64,000 bases of DNA from Xanthostigma xanthostigma (Eukaryota; Arthropoda; Insecta; Raphidioptera; Raphidiidae), in NCBI GenBank assembly GCA_963575645.1, contig OY754473.1:9424001-9488000 (forward strand), given 5' to 3'. The notes under the pieces are model-generated. The model made no database searches, was not told the DNA's origin, and saw only the letters and a list, made by a program, of their open reading frames with translations. Shown here one piece after another: positions 1 through 10,004 of the stretch; the first letter of the stretch is position 1; the number at the start of each line of letters is the position of its first letter. The translations under genes and the position numbers were made by a program.

Positions 1-127
1 ACTTCTGATAAATAGATGTTACAGTTACACTGTTGTCGTAAGAATCAAATACACATAACTCAACAACACTTTGTTACAGTCTCATTTCACTTCTGATAAA
101 TAATTATTGTTACACTGTTGTCCTAAG
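1..127. repeat. Imperfect direct repeat
   Basis: Two similar units start at 1 and 89. Both begin ACTTCTGATAAATA and continue into a TTACACTGTTGTC block, giving a period of about 88 bp. The first unit may continue left of the window. No coding potential is seen. Confidence 0.6.
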
Positions 128-150
128 ATAGCATATAAAGTAAACACATT

Positions 151-525
151 CCGCTGAAGTTGCGAAAACGCAACATTATTTTTAACGACATTTTTGTCAT
201 TGTCAAAATATTTGTTTTATTATTTTTTTCATTACCCCCCTCAAATATAAATCTATTTAAAAAGCGCAAACCATTATTTGCAGAAAAAATCCATCCTAAC
301 CTATTTGAAAAAAATAATCATTGTTGGCATTTTATAATTGCTCAAAAAGCTGTTTTTTATACAACAAGCATTATTGTACCAAATAAGTTGAAAATAAAAT
401 TTTATCATTTTTCAATATATTATTATATGTTCTTTAAGCACTAACTATTATTTAATTTCTTTTTTTTTGATTTTCCTTAAAAAAAAATTCAAAAAGAAAA
501 TGTTGCGTTTTCGCAACTTCAGCGG
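151..525. mobile_element. MITE with 27-bp terminal inverted repeats
   Basis: The ends are exact inverted copies at 151-177 and 499-525, beginning CCGCTGAAGTTGCG. Each end also holds a self-complementary block, GTTGCGAAAACGCAAC, so each terminus can fold on itself. The roughly 320-bp interior is AT-rich, and the open frame in it shows no recognisable protein. No clear target duplication was found, so the superfamily is not assigned. Confidence 0.75.
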
Positions 526-560
526 GATATGGGTTAACACAAGCGATTACAGATATTATT

Positions 561-728
561 TCAGCTTTTTTTTGCATTTGTGATGCAATTTACAGTTTTT
601 GCTCCTTTACTAGCAATAACTTTGCCTGGGTTATTATTTAGATGCAATCCTGTTTCATCAAGATTAAAAAATTTTCTGGGAGTTTCGGTTAAATCGTTTT
701 CCATTAAAATTTCTCGCAGAAGCTTAAG
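561..728 (-). pseudogene. Pogo/Tigger-like (DDE_1) transposase fragment, first catalytic Asp region
   Basis: The minus-strand translation reads FFNLDETGLHLNNNPGKV, the conserved block of pogo-type DDE_1 transposases that carries the first catalytic aspartate (D-E-T-G). The frame ends at a stop at 561-563 within the conserved stretch. Upstream the similarity fades at about 728, where a short tandem repeat begins. Only about 55 codons remain, so this is a scrap. It is not obviously the missing half of the C-terminal pogo fragment at 2513-3544, although both lie on the same strand. Confidence 0.7.
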
Positions 729-757
729 GCGGGTGCGGGGGGTACACTATGCAGGCA

Positions 758-857
758 GGCACAGAAATGACTTTTGTTCACTGTGGGAAGGAATACACAA
801 AAATAACGGCACAGAAATGACTTTTATTTACTGCGAATATGAATACAGGAAAATAAT
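758..857. repeat. 50-bp tandem duplication
   Basis: Two adjacent units, 758-807 and 808-857, both start GGCACAGAAATGACTTTT and share a related tail ending in AAAATAA. They are diverged by several substitutions. Confidence 0.7.
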
Positions 858-971
858 TATTCGACAATTAATATGAAATGCGCCACACGCGCGCGCGGAC
901 TGTTGTCAAGTCAGTCGCCGCATTCGAACGCAAAATCTGTTTTGGTATTATTTATGTACCTACCTAGTTAA

Positions 972-1931
972 CTATTCAAATAATTTGCTTTTTCGCGGCC
1001 CGCACGCATAGCGGCCGCGGGCCGCAGTTTGACGACCACGGTTATAAAGTCTTCTTCTATTATTTTGCAAACCATGAATGGACAAAAACTCTTCTTTACA
1101 CACTTCTTGGTCCAATCCTTGCACCTTTATGTAATACTTAAATGTGGTGGTTCTTGATGAAATCGGGTTTTTTGTTTTCTTTGGGTACGTGCGTTTTTTA
1201 CCTACACTTTTGATGATTCCAAACAAATAAGCATTCTGCCTATTGAATGTTTGTAAGTTCCAAAATGAATTAAATATATTATTTTCTTCGCCTTGCGATA
1301 ATTCCCTACATGATGGGCCTAAAGTTTTAGGAGCCTTTTGGATTAATATAACCGTATCCTAAATTTCTTCTCCGTTTAACTTTTACCTTTTTCCTGCATT
1401 GAATGTTAGTCTGCCTCTTTCTTGATGTTTTTTTTTAGTGGACTTTCTACCACCCCTCTAGTGGTGTTTTTAATCTATGAGAATAAAATAAAAATGGTTA
1501 ATTAAATGAAAAATTCGATAAAAGTTTTCGTGTAAAAAGTTAATATGCCACAAAACATTATTTATTTCTTATTTCTAACAATGTAGGTAGATGTTTTTTC
1601 TTAAAGTAATTTTTTTGTCCAGTTAATATTAATTTGCAATAAAAAATATGAAAAATGTTTTACTAAACAGTAGTGAAAACAATGCAACGTAAAACGTAAA
1701 GCCCAAATACTAGCAGCATTTTTTTGTTAAAAAGGCAATAAGCCACATTAAATTTTAATTACCTACCACTTCTTCAGAAGAACTGCTGTTTTCACTGCCA
1801 CTATATTTTGAGATAATATAATCATTATCCTTATCACTATCGTCAAATTCACTTGATTCATTACTGTCATCGCTATTTTCAACACTATTAAACAATTTCC
1901 TCTTGACAGATTGACGTTTGGTGTCCGCCAT
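972..1931 (-). pseudogene. GQNRN-family transposon protein, N-terminal part, broken
   Basis: Exon 1 would run from the ATG at 1931 to about 1767. It encodes a Ser/Asp/Glu-rich acidic leader beginning MADTKRQSVKRK. A GT donor follows at 1761-1766, and an AG acceptor (TTCTCATAG) ends the intron at 1475. The second exon carries R-R-R-N-L-G-Y, then a Cys-containing block, then FKYYIKVQGLDQEVC. The same block order is found in the larger copies at 12655-15054 and 27310-29338, where an aromatic K/R-V segment is followed by VCK or VCQ. A frameshift near 1410 is needed to join the blocks, and a GC-rich stretch truncates the frame at 972. The DDE-like half is missing. I read it as a dead copy of a DNA-transposon gene; family membership is inferred from block order. 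Confidence 0.6.
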
Positions 1932-2090
1932 GTTGAATTTGTGTGGCTTGTTACATTCTTGTAGCAAAATAAACTGTGTTTGAGGTTGTAGTGAAAAATA
2001 AAATATAGAGATTATGGTGCCATCTATTATTTAATCGCCAAACTATTTTACAGTGGCTTCTTACTTTTTTCCTGCAACGATTTACATTGA

Positions 2091-2346
2091 ATAGGGGAAG
2101 TCCGTGTAATTTGGACCCCCTAAGAACAATTCACGATAAACAGTTCCTAAAGTCAGTCAGAAGATCAGTTTTTTTTGTACATATGTTGTACATAATAAAG
2201 TATTGAATTAGCATCTCAAAGAAAGGCAACTCAAATCATATTAAAAAAAAATAAATTGGAAATTTAAATATGACGTGTATTTCGGCTCACAGACGTGTAA
2301 TTTGGTTTTACTTGATGTGTAATTTGGTTTGAGGCGTGCAATTTGG
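2091..2346. repeat. Pogo-like element terminus with repeated GTGTAATTTGG motif
   Basis: An ATAGGGGAAGTCC stretch near 2091 resembles the TAGGGGA termini seen at 18834 and 10348. The 11-bp motif GTGTAATTTGG or a one-base variant follows at 2104, 2295, 2317 and 2336. The motif is not coding. Its position 170 bp beyond the stop of the pogo-like transposase (2513) suggests a subterminal repeat array at the 3' end of that element. Confidence 0.5.
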
Positions 2347-2512
2347 TTTTATTGTTCCTTCATAAAAATGAAAGTAAATAGTAATTAACAAATTATTAAA
2401 GTAAAAGTAATAAAATAAGTAGTATATTTTAATAACAAAAATACCCAATATTCAAGTTGTAAATATTATAAAAAAAACAAAACAAAACAGATATCAAATT
2501 GAATTTTAAGGA

Positions 2513-3544
2513 CTAAGTTTTACAATTGTCACAGTAATAAAAATTGACATCCGTTATTTCAGCACAAGCTTCATGAGACCATCCTTTACAAGTTTTGCAC
2601 TGAATCCAATCTTCCTCGTAATTTTCTCCGCAGACAACACAATATGTTGTTTCTCCGCTAAGGTCCTTTTTATTTCTATTTTCGTTCTCCTTTACCGTTT
2701 TTAGTTTTCTTTGAATATTGCCTTGATCATTAAATCAGTTCTTCTTTACCAACTTTAATTTCTTTTCATTCGCTTTTGTTTTTGGTGTTTGTTGAATTTT
2801 TAACTGATTTTTATAGGGCGTGCCTGTTAAAACGACCCCTGAAGCATTAAATTTCTTTTTTTTTTCGAGGACCTGTTGATGATCCGCTTGTTGAAGGTAA
2901 CGGACTAATTTCTTGCACGAGTTTGTAAGACGATTTGTTTACGGGTGGGCTATTTATGAAACTCTCATCAGATGCCTGAGTTGTTAAAAGGACATCTGAA
3001 AATGTTTTTGATTCCAAATGACGTGATGGATTATCATCTTGGTGGGCAGAATGTGATGAGGTTGACGGTGCTGGCTCTTCAGGAACTAAAGAGGCTTCAT
3101 GCGGAACAGGAGTTGAAACGTTCTGTATATAAATGTCATTAACGTTTGGATTTATCTCGGTTGGTGGATCAGGACCGAAATTGGGATTTACTTCAACTGG
3201 CCGTTAAGATACTTCTGCTAAATCGGATTCATTGTATACATGTCGATCAGGTGGCCATAGACCTGTTTTACGGAAACTGTTTATGGCTACTTCCATAGTG
3301 GCTGCCCTAGGAAAAGCTTTCCCCACCAGAGAACTAATAACATCTACATTTAAAGCTTTACCCGGAAACTCATGCAACTTCGAAGTTATTGCAGATGAGA
3401 AATAAGTATTTAGTGGCTTAAAAAATCCGACGTCAAGCGGCTGCATCTTATGAGTACAGTGCGATGGAAATGAAAGCATTATAACTCCGCGGTTACGGGC
3501 TAACTCTATTGCCTTAAAGCTTTGAGTATGGCTACTATGCCCAT
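2513..3544 (-). pseudogene. Pogo-like DDE_1 transposase, C-terminal half with PHD-type finger
   Basis: From 3544 downward the frame encodes the later catalytic region (GHSSHT, then LSFPSHCTHKMQPLDVGFF), matching the DDE_1 layout in which an H-T-H-K-x-Q-P-L-D block follows the third acidic position. A stop at 3204-3206 interrupts the same frame. Beyond it a Pro/Ser-rich linker leads to a Cys/His cluster (CVVCGENYEEDWIQC, then CKGWSHEAC, ending YYCDNC) just before the stop at 2513. That is a PHD-like zinc finger of the sort found at the C-terminus of many insect pogo-type transposases. The gene is cut at 3544 by the Gypsy insertion. The preceding codons (VLLVLDG) reappear beyond that insertion at 6761-6780. 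The HTH and first-Asp regions are not found nearby. Confidence 0.8.
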
Positions 3545-4255
3545 TGTAACGCTTCCCCTGGTACGATAACCCAAAATTTAACAAAAACTAAGAAATTATA
3601 AGAAATGGCTAAATGGTCTAGGGGGTACCAGTGGACGCACAAGACTTAAAGATAATTAATTGACCACACTATTTGCTGAAACTCTATTTTAAAGAAAAAG
3701 GTTGCTGAAAAAAAATAATCTAAGAGAAAAAAAATATCTATATCTTTCATCGGTTTTTATTGATAAAAAAATTAGATTTTTTGCCACAAAAAATATATAA
3801 TATTAATGTTCTATTTGTATATTGGAAAAAAAAAATATTTAAAACAGTACAATTTCAGTCAATATGTATAAATAGTAAATTATTTTATAATGTATATTTA
3901 TATCAAGGAGACCCTCTGAAAATAAATTAGTTTTTTGGTTAGATTTTTGTTAATAGAAAAAAAATATTAACGATCAGAGGACTAGCCTTCGTGATCGCCA
4001 ACGCTTACTTTTTATAAAATAAAGAACTGACTCTAAGTTTTTTTGTAAAATTCAAAAAAATACTAAAATATAAAACACTGCCCGATCACGTCACTCATTA
4101 ACTATCAATTATCTGTTATCGACTACCCACTGAGTGCGGCGAACCGGCGTTTTTATACTAGCTGTGACGTATCACAGCTAGTCGACATAATCAGCTGTCT
4201 TTTCAAAATTTTAAAATTGTTCGATCTACCAGGGGTACTGGAACGTTATGTTACA
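3545..4255 (-). repeat. Gypsy 3' LTR
   Basis: Left copy of the LTR pair, 711 bp, with TG...CA ends. Compared with the right copy it has two extra bases at about 4031, one extra A in an A-run at about 3835, and one G/A difference near 4135. Near-identity implies recent insertion. Confidence 0.92.
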
Positions 4256-4566
4256 GTACACCCGGCTACAAAAAAAAAACCAAAAAAAAAAAATAACCTC
4301 CCTTATATCTAGGGTAGTTTTTTTTTATATAGATATATATACCTAATTATGTATTCTTAATTACAATATATGATTATTAATGTAAAAAGGTTCATTTGGG
4401 ACTATTAGAACTATTACGTATGGCCGACTGGACACTACTTGATTGATGGGATCTTCTCTCGGTGAATACCCACGACACTTCCATGACCTCCACATTAATT
4501 GTCCGACGTCACTTGGTCTTCTTCAGCAACCCTTAAGCACTCTAGAAAAAAAAATCCAACCGCAAG

Positions 4567-4791
4567 TTAAATACACACCAAATTTGGTTCAGCCTCTATC
4601 GCACGGCACAGAGGAAGAGAAGCCCGTTCCTCTGCCATATGACGATATTGGTTGAGGGTTAGTTTCCGTTTCGGCTGTTGTTCCGGCATTGGTTGTGGTT
4701 CCTCGGCGGTACTGGATGGTGGTAACCCGACCATCACAGGTTCATCGATCCATAGAACATCCGGCTCTTCCATCATATTGACATCGGTCAC
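4567..4791 (-). CDS. Short ORF downstream of the gag-IN ORF in the Gypsy element
   Basis: A 74-codon frame starts at an ATG (4791). It begins MTDVNMMEEPDVLWIDEP, has a Pro/Glu-rich centre, then KLTLNQYRHMAEERASLP. It lies between the integrase tail and the 3' LTR, the usual place of a third ORF or env remnant. No signal peptide or membrane segment is seen, and I do not recognise a family. It may be a leftover of a longer deleted reading frame rather than a functional gene. Confidence 0.3.
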   Translation of the reverse strand: MTDVNMMEEPDVLWIDEPVMVGLPPSSTAEEPQPMPEQQPKRKLTLNQYRHMAEERASLPLCRAIEAEPNLVCI

Positions 4792-5060
4792 TGTTATTTA
4801 TTAACAGTAAAAAATGAACATTTAGCGGACCACTGTGTTTTTTCTTTTTTTTTTTTTCAACATATTAACCTAGAGCCTCCTTTGGATATAAAGCTACTTT
4901 AATTTACAACACAAAAAATAAATTAATAACTAGTAAGTCTTATCAACATCGTTTATCGACGATTAACCTAACTGAAAAAAAAAACTATCCTCTACAAATT
5001 TAACTGTATTTTTTTTTTCATTGTACATACATACTTTTAATATTATTATATATATCTTTT

Positions 5061-5876
5061 TTAATTATTATAAAAAGGTCGCAAAGACCGCACATTAAAG
5101 GTGCCACGTACTTCTTGCGTGTCCGCATATATTACGAGATACGCGTTTTCAGCAACCTTCTCTTTAATTTTAAAAGGCCCTTCATAAATTAAACAAAATT
5201 TTTTTGTAATTCTATCTGCAGCTGATGACTGCATATGGCATTTAACTAATACCTCGTCCCCTACCTGGTACACCCTTAACCTTTTTTTTTCATTTCTTGG
5301 AATGTAGTTAGAGGCTAGTGCAATTTTTTCATGGTCATCTAAATATTGAAATGAATTGACAAAGTTATCCAGTCTCGTGATAAAACAGGATACGTGTTCG
5401 TGTTTGTCGTACCTTGTAAAATCTTTTTGTATGGGATTTGCCTGATTATTTGAATAAGCCGTGATTCTTTGTTTTTTCTGAATGTCCTCTATACTAGAAT
5501 TTATTTTCTGTACAGTTTCTTTAACATGTAAAATTTCAGCTCCTTGTTTCCCTAATTTTTGTTCGGTTTCTGTTATGTGTTGCTCTATTTTCCCACTTTC
5601 TTTGTCCAGAATTTCCCTATCTTGTCCGACCTCTACTTTTTGTTGATCTAATTTATCCTCAAATTTCTTTGCAAATGTGTCTGTGTGTGTTTTTAATGAC
5701 TGTGTAACGTATTCCCTCATTTCCTGTCTCCATTCCTCAATTTTACTATTTTGGTACTCGTGTTGTTGCTGTTGGTACTCGTGTTGTTGCTGTAACTCTT
5801 TGTGAATTTTATCAAAATCTAATCTTTGGTTGTGTATTTGTTCGAGTATTTGCATCAATAAGTTACCCTCGTCCAT
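5061..5876 (-). CDS. Gag-like coiled coil fused in frame to integrase C-terminal tail
   Basis: This 271-codon uninterrupted ORF starts at an ATG at 5876. Residues 1 to about 145 are Gln/Glu/Lys-rich and strongly heptad-like (QQQHEYQQQQHEYQ, then a long EQKLGKQG stretch), consistent with a coiled-coil gag N-terminus. Residues about 200-271 read VYQVGDEVLVKC, then YEGPFKIKEKV and FNVRSLRPFYN, the SH3-like tail that closes Gypsy integrases. Protease, RT, RNase H and the integrase core are missing between the two, yet the frame is preserved. The deletion therefore made an intact fusion protein. Whether the fusion is used is unknown; it could simply be a recent deletion derivative. Confidence 0.75.
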   Translation of the reverse strand: MDEGNLLMQILEQIHNQRLDFDKIHKELQQQHEYQQQQHEYQNSKIEEWRQEMREYVTQSLKTHTDTFAKKFEDKLDQQKVEVGQDREILDKESGKIEQHITETEQKLGKQGAEILHVKETVQKINSSIEDIQKKQRITAYSNNQANPIQKDFTRYDKHEHVSCFITRLDNFVNSFQYLDDHEKIALASNYIPRNEKKRLRVYQVGDEVLVKCHMQSSAADRITKKFCLIYEGPFKIKEKVAENAYLVIYADTQEVRGTFNVRSLRPFYNN

Positions 5877-6032
5877 TTCTTTTTTTTTTTAGATTATATT
5901 CTTAAGTATAGAATAGAATAAAAATGACAAAAGTTTTGACAGAATATTTAATTTCTTTATTCACTAAATTACGCTGTACTAGATCTATTATGCAACTATT
6001 ATGTAATGACAGTTCATCTCTAATCAAATTAG

Positions 6033-6050
6033 ATCTCGGTTGAGCCCCCA
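6033..6050 (-). other. Primer-binding site of the Gypsy element
   Basis: Two bases inside the right (5') LTR, the minus strand reads TGGGGGCTCAACCGAGAT. This resembles the 3' end complement of tRNA-Pro as used by some retroviruses. It fixes the transcription direction as leftward. The tRNA assignment is from general knowledge and unchecked. Confidence 0.6.
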
Positions 6051-6052
6051 AC

Positions 6053-6760
6053 TGTAACGCTTCCCCTGGTACGATAACCCAAAATTTAACAAAAACTAAG
6101 AAATTATAAGAAATGGCTAAATGGTCTAGGGGGTACCAGTGGACGCACAAGACTTAAAGATAATTAATTGACCACACTATTTGCTGAAACTCTATTTTAA
6201 AGAAAAAGGTTGCTGAAAAAAAATAATCTAAGAGAAAAAAAATATCTATATCTTTCATCGGTTTTTATTGATAAAAAAATTAGATTTTTTGCCACAAAAA
6301 ATATATAATATTAATGTTCTATTTGTATATTGGAAAAAAAAATATTTAAAACAGTACAATTTCAGTCAATATGTATAAATAGTAAATTATTTTATAATGT
6401 ATATTTATATCAAGGAGACCCTCTGAAAATAAATTAGTTTTTTGGTTAGATTTTTGTTAATAGAAAAAAAATATTAACGATCAGAGGACTAGCCTTCGTG
6501 ATCGCCAACGCTTACTTTTTATAAAATAAAGAACTGACTAAGTTTTTTTGTAAAATTCAAAAAAATACTAAAATATAAAACACTGCCCGATCACGTCACT
6601 CATTAACTATCAATTATCTGTTATCGACTACCCACTAAGTGCGGCGAACCGGCGTTTTTATACTAGCTGTGACGTATCACAGCTAGTCGACATAATCAGC
6701 TGTCTTTTCAAAATTTTAAAATTGTTCGATCTACCAGGGGTACTGGAACGTTATGTTACA
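6053..6760 (-). repeat. Gypsy 5' LTR
   Basis: Right copy of the LTR pair, 708 bp, TGTAAC...GTTACA. The adjacent CCAT at 6761-6764 completes the target duplication. Confidence 0.92.
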
Positions 6761-6780
6761 CCATCTAATACTAAAAGCAC
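6761..6780 (-). pseudogene. Pogo-like transposase stub beyond the Gypsy insertion
   Basis: The minus-strand codons here read VLLVLDG. They join across the Gypsy insertion to GHSSHT at 3544, so the insertion split this catalytic block. Just to the right, a run of nine T (6781-6789) marks an abrupt change into BEL/Pao protease sequence. Confidence 0.7.
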
Positions 6781-6783
6781 TTT

Positions 6784-8481
6784 TTTTTTATAAATACCGT
6801 CACGAAGAATAATTGGAAAAGCTTCAGCTCCGATGATGAGATCAATGTGCGATGTATTATAATAGTATGGATCGGCTAATTCCAGATCTGACAAAGCAGG
6901 CCATTCTTGTAGTTTTATGTAACTTGACGGTAACGGGTTTGTTAATTTCGAAAGCACGAGTGCCTGAATTTGCAGGGAGAACATTTTATCTGTACAAGAG
7001 TGTAGATCGAGTTCCACTAAGCCTTGAGTAGTGGTATGGTTAGCTCCAATACCTGATATCTTCATTTGTAGATTTCTTCTTGGAAGTCGTAGACGTTGTA
7101 GTGCATTTTCAGTTATAAAGCATGCTTCAGAGCCCTGATCAATCAAAGCGCGAAATTGCACTAATGACCCATTTCTTGATTTTAAGTTTACTCTTGCAGT
7201 AGCTAGTAATACTTTACGATTGCAACGTTCGTTGCTAGTATGTAGAGTTTGTACAGTTGTGGTTTCTGTATTCTTCGGAGATGATTGAGGTGATCTGTTT
7301 GCAGTTGAAGAGTCAGTCTGCGAAGAATGTAGCAGACTATGATGTGGTTTGTTACATTCACGGCACCGATTTGTTGATCGACAATTGTTGCGTGAATGTC
7401 CCTTGCGGAGACAGTTGAAGCATAAATTTTCTTTAAGTACTATTTGTCGTTTTTCAGATACATTTTTACTTCGGAATTCTGGACACAAATACAGTGTATG
7501 CTTGTCTTTACATAACTGGCACGTCTTTTCTTCCGCGTTGGAGTTCCCAGCAAAATGTGCATTTCTTCGATTTGACATTGTGCTTGAAGATTTATTTTGC
7601 GTTGAAGGCCCAACTATTTCAAGCGTTCGGACTCGACCAATGAGAAATTCTTCCAGTTCTTTGAGGGTCGGAAGGTCAGTTTTAGTACAAATGGACGTCT
7701 CCCAATCCTTTCGTGTTACAGCATCAAGTTTTTGAGTAGTAATATAAATAATCCAGTCATCCCATTGTGATACAGGTCGTCCCAAATTTTCAAGAGCTTT
7801 GACAGCTTGAGTTGTGTTGTCGATGAGATTCTTCAAATTAGAAGCCGATTCTTCATTGATTTTCGGTATTGACATCAAAGCTTGTAAGTTGGCAGAAACT
7901 AATACTTTAGTATTTTCATAGCGTTCTTTCAACACCGACCAGGCTGTAGCAAAATTTGCGGATGTAATTGTGATATTCTTCAGTAGGTTGGCTGCTTCGC
8001 CCGTTAAGTTCGTCTTGAGATAATGTAGTTTTTGTATATCGGATAGTTGCTTATTCTCATAAATGAGCGTTGTAAAGAGATCTCTGAATGCGGGCCACTC
8101 CAAGTGATCTCCGGCGAAATGCGGAATATCGATTTTTGGTAGGAAAACTTGAGTCTGTACAGCAGGTTGACTTATTGTGGGAATATCTTTTGAAGTTAAT
8201 TCACCCAGCATGTCATTCAAAGTGCCCAAATTTTCCACATATTTGTTTTCAGTAATACCGTAAATATCTTCAGTAAAGTAGTCATCTGATTCCAACTCAA
8301 TTCCTGTAGCGATAGATAATATAGCGTCGTGATTTGTTTGAAATTGTGTGAAATACGTTTCTAATAATGATATACGGGCAGTTATTGTTCCGTCCGTGAT
8401 TTTTCCAGATTTTTTCATATTAATAACAGCGTTGCTTATAAGATTTGTGAGATGTGTTTGCTTCTTGACGTAGTTTTTCAT
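6784..8481 (-). pseudogene. BEL/Pao gag-protease ORF, truncated at its 3' end
   Basis: A single open frame starts at the ATG at 8481. It carries, in order, a gag region of the DUF1759 type (about residues 115-290, with LEWPAFRDLFTTLIYEN), Cys/His clusters (CQLCKDKHTLYLC, then CFNCLRKGHSRNNC), and a DUF1758/A17-type aspartic protease with the D-Q-G-S catalytic motif (FRALIDQGSEACFI). It reaches IIGAEAFPIILRDGI and then stops matching: the usual GWIxSG end of the protease, RT, RNase H and integrase are all missing. The frame instead runs through an A-rich junction into pogo-transposase codons. About 560 codons are intact, so truncation was recent or the ORF was conserved until lately. No partner LTR was identified. 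Confidence 0.85.
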
Positions 8482-8499
8482 TTTGCGATTCAATTTATG

Positions 8500-8515
8500 C
8501 GGCTGCGAAGGACCA
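8500..8515 (-). other. Possible BEL/Pao primer-binding site
   Basis: Upstream of the gag ATG the minus strand reads TGGTCCTTCGCAGCCG, directly after a sequence ending in ACA. A TGG-starting tRNA-like segment just after a CA end is what a primer-binding site looks like. The tRNA is not identified. Confidence 0.4.
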
Positions 8516-8523
8516 ATGTTTTG

Positions 8524-9084
8524 TGTGTAGAGAAAATAAATTTAATTTTTTTTTTTTTTTTATTCTTTTTTTTTCTTTTGTGACAGCAAGCTGTCCATAC
8601 ACCAAAACTACATTCACACATAACTAACTATTCCTTGTGTGCCCACAAGTCAAATTAATATTAAACTTAAACTTAACTCAAATTAACATAAAACAATATT
8701 CTAATGTAAACACATGTTCTCAGAAAAGCTACTGTAAGGAACCAATTAGACCAGATCATTGGTCATTGTCAATCAATAAAACTAAATTATATGAACTATC
8801 ACTTAAACTAAACCTCTTTTCAGAGGATTAAAGTCAGACTCACTCAATCACACAGGTTAACAAGATCCAACCGCACTATCTCTAAACAAGTACACTCCAG
8901 TCATTCTATCTTAAAGACATGCCAATCCTCCTGAAGGGTGAGTCAGACAGAGTTCAATCTCAGTCTGACAGTGAATTCACTCTGAGTCAGACTCATCCTT
9001 CTTTTCCCTAAAACTTGTCCACAGAGGACTCCTGTCAGAGCAGAACACCCTTTGAGAACAATCAGGGGACTGGATGTCAACTTC
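8524..9084. other. Non-coding stretch between BEL/Pao and the nucleoprotein EVE
   Basis: It begins with a T-rich run (about 8540-8575), which would be a poly-A tail for a minus-strand transcript. From about 8830 to 9080 it has repeated GAGTCAGAC and GTCTGAC pieces able to form hairpins. It could be a retroelement LTR, the 3' flank of the EVE, or both. No convincing ORF. Confidence 0.35.
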
Positions 9085-10004
9085 TCAGACTCGGGGTGCA
9101 TATTTTATCAACTCATTAATCTCTCCTATAGCCTCTTCTAATCCATCATCTTTCTCCCTTAAAGCCTTTATCTTCCCTTCTGCCTCTGTGTTAGCTCTCT
9201 TAGTTGAGGAAGGGAAACTCAATTGATTTACCTCTATTAAATTGTACTTGCGGCAGTAACTTAACCTAATGCCTTCAGGCAGAGCAGTGGTGTCGTAGGA
9301 GGCTTTGAGGTACTGTACAATTCTTGATAGGGGTGTTCGTGAAGAGGATGACTGAATTATATTATCAATCAGAATGTGGCACAAGAAGCATACCATTAGA
9401 GGTTGATTGAAAGACATCTTTGGGACAATGCACACAAACATGGGGCTCAGGAAAACAGGTGATGATGCTTCAGTTAGTCCTAGCTGCTCAAGGGTTATTA
9501 AGGACTTAGCCTTCTTTTCATAAAACAGGTCCAAGAGGATCCCTGGAAAGCAATTTGCTATTCTTGGGAGTGTGATTGTTGAGGCTCCTATGGACTCTCC
9601 TGCCTTTCTCTTGTAAGTAGACAGTGAATATTTGGCAACTAGCATGTCTATAATTTTAACAGCATCAGGGTCAGTTTTTGATTTTATTTTGTTAATGTTT
9701 GTAGAGCAAACAGGGCTATTAGGAATTTCATGTCAGTATAGAAATTTTCCTTTGTACTATACTTGAATAGGATTGAGGTTCCTTCTTTCACCTCAAAGGT
9801 GGCTTCTGCCCTTTTGTCCTCTATGTGCTTCTTCTTTAACTGTTTGATCATACGGATTGGATCAAATCCTTGATATTTGAATGCATCAGAGAATTCATTA
9901 ATATCAGCATAAATGTATGTGAAGAAATCATGAATCAGTTCTCCATCTGCAGCAAAGGAGGTGTCTAAACCTTTTAGCCAATCAACAAGCTGTGTCACGT
10001 CCAT
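9085..10004 (-). pseudogene. Endogenous viral element: bunyavirus nucleoprotein-like (Phenuiviridae type)
   Basis: Two consecutive minus-strand frames make up the remnant. The first starts at an ATG at 10004, opens MDVTQLVDWLKGL, contains the short block YQGFDPIRMIKQL and stops at 9684. The second, in another frame, runs from about 9700 to 9085 and contains ITLPRIANCFPG. YQGFD near the N-terminus and an I-T-L-x-R-[IV]-A block in the middle are the conserved features of phenuivirus N proteins, which coat genomic RNA. The frames are separated by one frameshift in an A-rich run at about 9684-9695. The total of about 300 codons is close to full length for longer N proteins. Just upstream the minus strand has ACACAACACAGAGA, a possible trace of conserved genome-end sequence. 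The copy is broken. No glycoprotein or polymerase of this virus is seen. Confidence 0.75.

Larger units (their letters stand above)
3545..6760 (-). mobile_element. Ty3/Gypsy LTR retrotransposon, internally deleted and recent
   Basis: Direct repeats at 3545-4255 (711 bp) and 6053-6760 (708 bp) begin TGTAAC and end GTTACA. They differ by about one substitution and two small indels. The element is flanked by the 4-bp duplication CCAT (3541-3544 and 6761-6764), the Gypsy target-duplication length. A primer-binding site lies inside the right LTR, so the element points left. The internal region is only 1.8 kb and keeps one fused gag-integrase ORF. Protease, reverse transcriptase and RNase H are absent, so movement would need help from a full-length relative. 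No clean polypurine tract is visible next to the left LTR. Confidence 0.92.

Noticed and set aside
160..444. Plus-strand open frame inside the first MITE
   Set aside because: Lys/Phe/Asn-rich translation of AT-rich DNA without motifs. Its start lies inside the terminal repeat.
4256..4310. A/C-rich stretch next to the left Gypsy LTR as polypurine tract
   Set aside because: On the coding strand it is T-rich (with a GTAGCCGGGTG end), not purine-rich directly beside the LTR.
7349..7735. Plus-strand open frame of 128 codons
   Set aside because: It is the antisense of the BEL/Pao zinc-finger region. The minus-strand frame has clear domains.
8637..8831. Plus-strand frame considered as a second (ambisense) viral gene next to the nucleoprotein EVE
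   Set aside because: Only 64 codons, Asn/Leu/Lys-rich, no motif. An ambisense partner cannot be claimed.
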